Below, one piece after another: positions 58,297 to 64,000 of a DNA stretch of 64,000 nucleotides (position 1 is the first letter of the stretch; the number at the start of each line of letters is the position of its first letter). Source of the stretch: Exiguobacterium sp. s124. GTDB taxonomy: Bacteria > Bacillota > Bacilli > Exiguobacteriales > Exiguobacteriaceae. Below the pieces are notes generated by a model. It saw nothing but the letters and a program-made list of their open reading frames with translations, did not search any database and had not been told where the DNA came from. Both the position numbers and the translations under genes were made by a program. The stretch covers positions 434,001-498,000 of the forward strand of contig NZ_JACSKH010000001.1 of assembly GCF_018617485.1 (NCBI RefSeq). The letters are read 5' to 3'.

Positions 58297-59144
58297 CAGG
58301 CATTCACCTCCAAAAACAAAGACTCGAGTGACGGATGCCCGACGTGTAGGGATTGAACAGTGACGTTCAGTTCCAGTACACGATGTAAAATCGCCCGTTC
58401 GGCGACGTCTCGGTCCGTCGATTCAAACGTCCACGTCGAACCCGTTCTCGTCGCGCGACGTACACCTGCTAACGTGCTCCAATCCGCTTCGCTCGTCGGA
58501 TCATCGAAGAGACGCAATTCAATCGTCGATTTCGAACCGAGCAAGTCTGTCACCGTTCCTTCCATCAGTAATTTTCCTTTTCGAAGCAAGAGCACCCAGT
58601 CGCTCGCTTCTTCAGCATCCGGGAGGACGTGTGTCGAATAGAGAATCATTCGCTCTCGTTTCAAGTCGCTCAATAAGTCGAGCACTTCTCGTCGTCCACG
58701 TGGGTCTAAAGCTGAGACGGGTTCGTCGAGTAACAGCAATTCGGGGTCATGGACGAGCGCCTGGGCGATGCCGAGACGCTGACGCATTCCACCGGATAGG
58801 TTCGAGGCCGGACGATCGACCGGTTCAAGCCCGACACGCTTTAGCAGACTGACTGGGTCGATGTGTTTCGTCCCTGTCAATTCGGCGGCGTATCGAATCG
58901 TCTCGACAGGAGTGAGAGACGGATAGAGGGCAGGGCGTTGCGGCAAATAGCCAATTCGGATGTGGTCGTGTCCGCTCATCTTTCCGCTCGTCGGTTCCGT
59001 GACTCGGGCGAGCAAGTTCAACAACGTTGTCTTCCCGGCTCCATTTTCTCCGAGTAACGAGGTACATCCTGGCCGCAATTCAAAGCTGACATCGTCGAGT
59101 GCCGTGAAGGACCCAAATCGTTTGGTTAACTGTGTGACGTTCAT
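58296..59144 (-). CDS. ABC exporter ATPase (YxlF-like)
   Basis: 282 residues. Walker A GENGAGKTTL near residue 33, signature NLSGGMRQRLGIAQ, Walker B LLLLDEPVSALD, switch His in ILYSTHVLPDAEE. A C-terminal extension of ~80 residues follows, as in drug-export ATPases. ATG at 59144 overlaps the stop codon of the previous small membrane gene (ATGA). Upstream extension of the frame lies inside that gene. Confidence 0.9.
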   Translation of the reverse strand: MNVTQLTKRFGSFTALDDVSFELRPGCTSLLGENGAGKTTLLNLLARVTEPTSGKMSGHDHIRIGYLPQRPALYPSLTPVETIRYAAELTGTKHIDPVSLLKRVGLEPVDRPASNLSGGMRQRLGIAQALVHDPELLLLDEPVSALDPRGRREVLDLLSDLKRERMILYSTHVLPDAEEASDWVLLLRKGKLLMEGTVTDLLGSKSTIELRLFDDPTSEADWSTLAGVRRATRTGSTWTFESTDRDVAERAILHRVLELNVTVQSLHVGHPSLESLFLEVNA

Positions 59145-59347
59145 CGCGGCGTCCGCCCCCATAAGAAGTAGATAATAGGACCGAGAATATTGATGAAGAC
59201 GATGACGAGAAGCCATACCCATTTCGGTCCGTTCGTCATGTCCCGTTTGAACAAGTCGATCAAGGCGACGACGAGTAAAATGAGTTGCAAAATGAGGAGA
59301 GGTAATAGGATGAGAAAAAGTGTATTCGGATCATTTGCGATGTCCAC
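59141..59347 (-). CDS. Small PLDc_N-type membrane protein (YxlE-like)
   Basis: 68 residues, two membrane helices with the PLD-nuclease N-terminal domain pattern: LIDLFKRD between the helices and WVWLLVIVFINILGPIIYFLWGR in the second. In Bacillus subtilis, YxlE of this type lies before YxlFG in the sigY operon and acts as a negative regulator of SigY. Here the same three-gene order exists without sigY, yxlC or yxlD. GTG start at 59347, eight bases after AAAGGAGG. Confidence 0.85.
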   Translation of the reverse strand: MDIANDPNTLFLILLPLLILQLILLVVALIDLFKRDMTNGPKWVWLLVIVFINILGPIIYFLWGRTPR

Positions 59348-59420
59348 CGTGAGACCTCCTTTAGAAAAATAGCCTACCCTTACACATTCTACAAGAATAG
59401 GGCGTCACCTGTATGGACAC

Positions 59421-59451
59421 AAAAAATCCCCATCTCACAAAGAGACGGGGA
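59421..59451 (-). terminator. Terminator of the stress protein gene
   Basis: Minus strand TCCCCGTCTC / GAGATGGGGA followed by six T. Confidence 0.9.
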
Positions 59452-59458
59452 AAGGAGA

Positions 59459-59872
59459 TCATTTGACGATGATGACGGGAGCGAGTGCACGTTTTGCGAG
59501 TTTATGACTCACGCTACCGAGAACGAACTCTTGAAATGTGTTCAATCCGCGTGACCCGACGACGACATATTCGTATGGCTCATGGTTCGCATATTTGACG
59601 AGTTCGACGTCTGGCTCACCACGGAGTTCGATATACTCGTAAGGGATGCCTTCTGCTTCCGTCAAATCGAACAACGGTTTCAGCATCTGTTTTCGTTTCG
59701 TTTCCAAGTCAATTTTGCCCGTTGAGTTGAGGGCCGCTTCTTTTGACTCTTTCGCACTGATGACATGCACGATGTCAATTGACGCATTCGAAGCCTTTGC
59801 GAGTTGAATCGCCTTTTCAAGCGCACGTTTCGAGTGGGCAGAACCGTCTGCCGCTAAAAATACCTTTCCCAT
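59459..59872 (-). CDS. Universal stress protein (UspA family)
   Basis: 137 residues of the UspA fold. The ATP-binding type motif is present (VVGSRGLNTFQEFVLGSVSHKL: G-2x-G-9x-G-S), plus the N-terminal VFLAADGSAHSKRALEKA. Such proteins bind ATP and protect cells during stress by unclear means. It sits just downstream of the SulP transporter gene on the same strand, a pairing often seen in Bacillales, with about 70 bases between. A terminator follows. Confidence 0.93.
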   Translation of the reverse strand: MGKVFLAADGSAHSKRALEKAIQLAKASNASIDIVHVISAKESKEAALNSTGKIDLETKRKQMLKPLFDLTEAEGIPYEYIELRGEPDVELVKYANHEPYEYVVVGSRGLNTFQEFVLGSVSHKLAKRALAPVIIVK

Positions 59873-59941
59873 GAAAACTCCTCCTCTTTCGCACGTTCTA
59901 TATTTAGTATAGGTGATTTGGTGAAGCGGGGAAACGATGAA

Positions 59942-61423
59942 TCAATGTCCCGCGTTCGCATCTTGTTGCTTCAAGTGAAGTGCGAGCGTGTTGAGCAGTT
60001 TTTCAGAGTCTTTGTTCAAGTTGAGAAGTTCAGGTTCAATCCCGACTTCACGGTATTTGAAGACGACCTTATCGATGGCGCCGATTGCCGAGTCATCCCA
60101 TAGATGCGTATTCGCAAAGTCGATGGTAACGTGTTGGACACCCGTATCTACGTCTTCGGTCACGTCGAACTGGTTGACGAATTCAGATGTGGAAGCGAAG
60201 AATAATTGCCCGTTGACCGTATAGTCCGCGCGATGTGACGTGACTTGGCGATCGAGGTCGATTTTTGAAATTTTGGCAGCGAATAAAATCGCGGCCGTCA
60301 AAATCCCGCCGAGCACACCGAGTGACAGGTCATGCGTGAAGACAGTGACGATGACCGTGACGAGCATGACGACTGTGTCTGATTTTTGAGCGGTACGCAT
60401 CGCTTTGAGCGAGCCCCAGTCAAACGTCGCATACGATACGAAGAACATGACCCCGACGAGTGCACCAACTGGGATGAGCATGAGCACATCGCTGATCGTC
60501 ATGATCATGATGAAGAGAGCGAGTCCGGCCGTGAACGTCGAGAGACGACCTCGTGCACCGGATGAGACGTTGATGACCGATTGTCCGATCATCGCACATC
60601 CTGGCATCCCACCGAAGAACCCAGCGATGATATTCGAGATTCCTTGTCCACGAGATTCACGGTTCTTGTTTGAGTCCGTCCCAGTCATATCGTCGACGAT
60701 TTGAGCCGTCAAGAGCGATTCAATCAAGCCGACGAAGGCAAGCGAGATCGAGTATGGCAAGATGATCATGAGCGTATCGAGCGTGAACGGCACATCCGGG
60801 AACAAGAAGTCCGGAAGTGTCGCCGAAATCGTCCCCATATCCCCGATGTTTTTCGTGTCGAGACCGAGCGTGATCGCAAGGATCGTCATGACGACGATGG
60901 CGACGAGCGGTGCGGGAATTGCTTTTGTGACACGTGGGAATAAGAAGATGATAGCAAGTGACGCGGCGACAATCGCCCAGATGATCCAGCTCTCACCTTC
61001 AAAGTTTGATAACTGTGCCTGGAAAATCAAAATCGCAAGCGCGTTGACGAATCCGACCATGACGGCGCGTGGGATGAATTTCATCAAGCGGGCGATTCCG
61101 AGATAGCCGAGGACGATTTGAATGATCCCCGTTAAAATACCGGCAGCCAGTAAATACTGAAGACCGTGGTCAGCGACGAGTGAAACGACGACGAGCGCCA
61201 TCGCTCCGGTCGCAGCGGAAATCATCGCTGGACGACCTCCGGCAAATGAGATGACCATGGCGATGATGAATGAGGCATAGAGCCCGACCATCGGGTTGAC
61301 TCCCGCGATGAGGGAGAAGGCGATGGCTTCCGGGATGAGCGCCAAGGCGACGACGATCCCAGCCAAAATGTCGGCACGGATATTTCCGAACCATTCGTGT
61401 TTCAACGTATTCATTTTTTCCAA
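59942..61423 (-). CDS. SulP-family anion transporter with STAS domain
   Basis: 493 residues. The membrane part (residues ~10-400) begins [30 protein letters not shown] and has about twelve helices with the Sul[16 protein letters not shown] motif. The C-terminal STAS domain includes [22 protein letters not shown]. It imports sulfate, bicarbonate or another anion. Start: TTG at 61423 has AAAGGTG seven bases before it; ATG at 61414 is possible, while earlier in-frame ATGs up to 61504 have no ribosome site. Confidence 0.92.
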   Translation of the reverse strand: MEKMNTLKHEWFGNIRADILAGIVVALALIPEAIAFSLIAGVNPMVGLYASFIIAMVISFAGGRPAMISAATGAMALVVVSLVADHGLQYLLAAGILTGIIQIVLGYLGIARLMKFIPRAVMVGFVNALAILIFQAQLSNFEGESWIIWAIVAASLAIIFLFPRVTKAIPAPLVAIVVMTILAITLGLDTKNIGDMGTISATLPDFLFPDVPFTLDTLMIILPYSISLAFVGLIESLLTAQIVDDMTGTDSNKNRESRGQGISNIIAGFFGGMPGCAMIGQSVINVSSGARGRLSTFTAGLALFIMIMTISDVLMLIPVGALVGVMFFVSYATFDWGSLKAMRTAQKSDTVVMLVTVIVTVFTHDLSLGVLGGILTAAILFAAKISKIDLDRQVTSHRADYTVNGQLFFASTSEFVNQFDVTEDVDTGVQHVTIDFANTHLWDDSAIGAIDKVVFKYREVGIEPELLNLNKDSEKLLNTLALHLKQQDANAGH

Positions 61424-61571
61424 AAGAACACACCTTTCCTTAATAAAGTGATTTGATCTTCGAGTCTCACGAAAATCAAAATGATACAATCCGTTCATTT
61501 TCAACGTGTTTCATCATACCGAATTCAAGACAAAATGACAATTGCTTCGTTTGAAAAACTATGGTAATTTC

Positions 61572-61603
61572 ATAACGTGAAGGTTATATAACGAAAATGT
61601 TAT
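61572..61603 (+). promoter_or_regulatory. Two abutting ArsR-type operator dyads
   Basis: ATAAC-GTGAAG-GTTAT (61572-61587) is followed with no gap by ATAAC-GAAAAT-GTTAT (61588-61603). Each is a 5-6-5 inverted repeat, and the junction creates a perfect GTTATATAAC palindrome. The sites end 20 bases before arsR. Confidence 0.85.
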
Positions 61604-61623
61604 ACGAGAGGTGAGGAGTCAAC

Positions 61624-61941
61624 ATGTATACCGTAGAAGAATTGAGCAAAGTGCTCAAAGTGCTCGGGGACCCGACCCGGCTGACGATGTTGAAACAGAT
61701 GGAAGCCGGAGAACAGTGTGCCTGTAGTTTCGTCGATTGTTTCGATATCTCACAGCCGGCCATCAGCCGCCATCTGAAGATGCTGCGCCAGGCGGGACTC
61801 TTACTCGAACGTCGAGACAAGCAGTGGATTCATTATCGGTTAAATGAGACGAGTCCATTTTATCCGCTCGTCACCGATTTGTTATCGAAGCTAGAGACAA
61901 CTGAACCGAATTGTGATTGTGAGCCGAATTGTGCCATTTGA
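61624..61941 (+). CDS. arsR: ArsR-family arsenite-responsive repressor
   Basis: 105 residues, winged helix with DISQPAISRHLKMLRQAGLL as the recognition region. Metalloid-binding cysteines lie just before it: Cys32, Cys34 and Cys39 (QCACSFVDC), similar to but not identical with the CVCDLC type. The C-terminus adds CDCEPNC, which may form a second site. Arsenite or antimonite binding should release the operator upstream. First gene of arsR-arsD-arsA. Confidence 0.95.
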   Translation: MYTVEELSKVLKVLGDPTRLTMLKQMEAGEQCACSFVDCFDISQPAISRHLKMLRQAGLLLERRDKQWIHYRLNETSPFYPLVTDLLSKLETTEPNCDCEPNCAI

Positions 61942-61953
61942 GGAGAGGTTAAA

Positions 61954-62313
61954 ATGAAACTTGAAGTATTTGAACCAGCCATGTGTTGTCCGACGGGATT
62001 ATGCGGACCGTCCATCGACCCGGAACTGACGCGGGTGGCGACGATTCATTACGTGTTACAGCAACGAGGGTTTGACGTGTCACGCTATAACCTTGCGTCG
62101 GAACCGAACCGATTTGTTCAGAATACGATCGTTCAAGCTGAAATCATGAACGGGCTCGATGTTCTCCCGATGACGCTCGTCAACGGGAAGGTTGTGAAGC
62201 GAGGCGCTTATTTGACGAATGAAGAGATGGCGGAGTTGACAGGATTACCCATTGCCGCATTCGCGAAACAAGACGGAGAAAAACCGAAAGTTCGAATCTC
62301 ACTCAAAAAATAA
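61954..62313 (+). CDS. arsD: Arsenite metallochaperone ArsD
   Basis: 119 residues. ArsD carries As(III) or Sb(III) to the ArsA ATPase. The essential cysteines are Cys11, Cys12 and Cys17 in AMCCPTGLCG, one position earlier than in the plasmid R773 protein. The rest (thioredoxin-like, VLPMTLVNGKVVKRGAYLTNEE) is typical. GAGG ribosome site; thirteen bases after arsR. Confidence 0.96.
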   Translation: MKLEVFEPAMCCPTGLCGPSIDPELTRVATIHYVLQQRGFDVSRYNLASEPNRFVQNTIVQAEIMNGLDVLPMTLVNGKVVKRGAYLTNEEMAELTGLPIAAFAKQDGEKPKVRISLKK

Positions 62314-62326
62314 GGAGTTGCTCACA

Positions 62327-64000
62327 GTGAAACCATTTGATTTTCAGGCGATGGACCCGACCCGTTATGTGTTTTTAACCGGGAAAGGTGGGGTCGGGAA
62401 GACGTCGACGGCATCGAATCTCGCCTTGACGCTCGCCAATCGTGGGAAACACATTTTACTCGTCTCGACCGACCCGGCGAGTAATTTGCAAGACGTCTTT
62501 GAGATGGAACTTGATGAGACACCGCGACTCGTCACAGGGACGACGCTCGAAATCGCCAACTTTGACCCGGAACAGGCGGCAAAACAGTATATGGAACGTA
62601 TGGTCGGTCCGTATCGTGGCGTGTTACCAGACGTAGCCATCCAGTCGATGGAAGAGCAATTGTCTGGCGCCTGTACGGTTGAGATTGCGGCATTCGATCA
62701 GTTCACAGAGCTGTTGACGTCAAAAGTGGCACGGGAACGATATGACCATGTCATCTTCGATACGGCACCGACCGGGCATACGTTGCGACTACTGACGTTA
62801 CCGAGCGCGTGGGATGAGTTTTTAGAGACGAATACGACCGGGGCGTCTTGCCTCGGTCCACTTGCGGGTCTCACGGATAAGCAAGTGCAGTATAAACAAG
62901 CCGTCGAGACGCTCACTGACGCCAATGAAACGACGTTACTGCTCGTCGCGCGTCCTGAGAAGTCGACACTCGTCGAAGCGGCGCGTGCTGCGACCGAGCT
63001 TCGCGCAATCGGCATCGAGCGCATGCAACTCGTCATCAACGGTGTCGTCGAGTCAAGTGAAGGGACAGACCGCTATACGAAACGATTTATCGAGCGACAA
63101 CAGCAAGCGCTTGACGATCTCCCGGATGGTGTCGTCGACCTCGAGACGTTCACGCTCCCGTATGCGTACGAAAACCTCGTCGGGATATCCGCTCTCCAGC
63201 GTTTTGTGAGCAGAGAGCCGGTCGCCATTTCGGATGCACGTTATGACACGAGTCGTTACGAGTCCGTCGACCAACTCGTCGACGAACTGGAAGCGGACGG
63301 TCCGAGTGTGATTATGACGATGGGGAAAGGTGGTGTCGGGAAGACGACACTCGCCTCGCTCCTTGCCGTCGCACTCCATGAACGAGGGCATGCTGTCCAT
63401 TTGACGACCACAGACCCGGCCGCGCACGTTGCTCTGACGATTGGAGCAGATGTTTCAGAGACGTTCACCGTCGATGCGATCGACCCGAAAGCCGAGATTG
63501 AGAAGTATCGGACGGATGTGTTCCGAGAAGCAGGGGACCTAAACGAGGAGCAACGGATGATGATCGAGGAGGACTTGCGCTCACCGTGCACCGAAGAGAT
63601 CGCTGTCTTCCGTGCCTTCGCCGATCAAGTGGCGAAAGCGAAAGACCGCTTCGTCGTCATCGATACGGCACCTACAGGTCATACGCTCCTCCTATTAGAT
63701 GCGACGGAGAGCTATCACCGCGAACTCGAACGGTCGACCGGCGTCGTCCCGGAAGCGGTCCGAACGTTACTACCGAAACTGCGTGACCCGAAACAAACGC
63801 ACGTCATCATCACGACACTCCCAGAAGCGACGCCGGTGTATGAAGCAGAACGACTCACAGCTGACTTGCAGCGCGCAGAGATTCAACCATTCGCCTGGGT
63901 CGTCAACCAATCGTTCACGCCACTCGATGTCACGAGCAAACTATTGGTTGCGAAAGTCGCAAGTGAGACAACCTGGCTCGAACGTGTGAGCAACAATCCG
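62327..64000 (+). CDS. arsA: Arsenite-transporting ATPase ArsA, 3' end missing
   Basis: 558 codons are in the window and the frame is open at the right edge; full ArsA is about 580 residues. It is a two-halved ATPase driving the ArsB arsenite channel. Each half has its own P-loop, GKGGVGKTS near residue 20 and GKGGVGKTT near 330, and each has the DTAPTGHT linker motif. A CNGVVES-type region is replaced by INGVVESSE; metalloid-binding Cys are seen in SGACTVEI and GASCLGP. GTG start at 62327 after AAGGAG. arsB or acr3 probably lies beyond the window. Confidence 0.95.
   Translation, partial: MKPFDFQAMDPTRYVFLTGKGGVGKTSTASNLALTLANRGKHILLVSTDPASNLQDVFEMELDETPRLVTGTTLEIANFDPEQAAKQYMERMVGPYRGVLPDVAIQSMEEQLSGACTVEIAAFDQFTELLTSKVARERYDHVIFDTAPTGHTLRLLTLPSAWDEFLETNTTGASCLGPLAGLTDKQVQYKQAVETLTDANETTLLLVARPEKSTLVEAARAATELRAIGIERMQLVINGVVESSEGTDRYTKRFIERQQQALDDLPDGVVDLETFTLPYAYENLVGISALQRFVSREPVAISDARYDTSRYESVDQLVDELEADGPSVIMTMGKGGVGKTTLASLLAVALHERGHAVHLTTTDPAAHVALTIGADVSETFTVDAIDPKAEIEKYRTDVFREAGDLNEEQRMMIEEDLRSPCTEEIAVFRAFADQVAKAKDRFVVIDTAPTGHTLLLLDATESYHRELERSTGVVPEAVRTLLPKLRDPKQTHVIITTLPEATPVYEAERLTADLQRAEIQPFAWVVNQSFTPLDVTSKLLVAKVASETTWLERVSNNP

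Noticed and set aside
1-64000. tRNA, rRNA or prophage genes
   Set aside because: I saw no tRNA-like CCA-ended cloverleaf, no rRNA sequence, and no phage structural or integrase genes.

Overview
The window looks like chromosomal DNA of a low-to-middle GC Firmicute of the Bacillales. Strong AGGAGG-type ribosome sites, frequent GTG/TTG starts, a tryptophan T-box leader, a perfect Bacillus-type Fur box, a cre site, wall teichoic acid (Tag/Tar) genes, YclNOPQ-like and YxlEFG-like operons all point there. Gene content and base composition suggest Exiguobacterium; this genus call is an inference, with no 16S gene or tRNA in the window. Most genes are ordinary housekeeping or accessory genes packed into short operons, often separated by convergent terminators that overlap stop codons.

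Layout. 1-5.4 kb: end of a chemoreceptor gene, an SDR oxidoreductase, a TPR-like protein, small proteins, a zinc-ribbon membrane protein whose trypsin-like domain has lost its catalytic residues, and a P-loop kinase. 5.4-10.3 kb: a beta-glucoside PTS operon (GH4 phospho-glucosidase, IIC, IIA, IIB, ChbG-type deacetylase) read leftward from a promoter with cre and repeat operator sites, facing its probable GntR regulator. 10.4-16.9 kb: FetAB-like metal exporter, VOC protein, SDR, a TetR / two SMR pumps / NTF2-like operon with a clear operator, and a membrane gene pair duplicated in tandem with one copy decayed. 16.9-18.3 kb: a TnpB-only IS200/IS605-type element with a recognisable right end (candidate omega-RNA).

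18.3-23 kb: Fur-controlled siderophore uptake operon (lipoprotein, two permeases, ATPase, flavin reductase). 23-24.3 kb: an AT-rich membrane-anchored gene of unknown function. 24.3-26.5 kb: trpE-trpG under a Trp T-box, without the rest of the trp operon. 26.5-30 kb: two paralogous small membrane proteins, a large SH3/NlpC-P60 wall hydrolase and an NTF2-like protein. 30-43 kb: an AT-richer cell-wall polymer island (acyltransferase, tagD, tagH, mnaA, tagG, three TagF-like glycerophosphotransferases including a fused and a 960-residue form, and tagB). 43-47.4 kb: secreted 5'-nucleotidase, YdcF, OatA-like peptidoglycan O-acetyltransferase.

47.5-64 kb: PadR-controlled chromate transporter with a near-perfect operator palindrome, a PAS/GAF/GGDEF/HD-GYP signalling protein, an LnrLMN-like ABC exporter, a C39 peptidase with glucan-binding-type repeats, a YxlEFG-like ABC exporter, a universal stress protein, a SulP transporter, and the start of an ars operon (arsR-arsD-arsA) running off the right edge behind two abutting ArsR-type dyads. 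The best candidates for new biology are the AT-rich orphan gene at 23.1 kb, the teichoic acid island's unusual polymerases and split tagG/tagH, the inactive protease-like protein, and the tandem-duplicated membrane pair next to the TnpB element.
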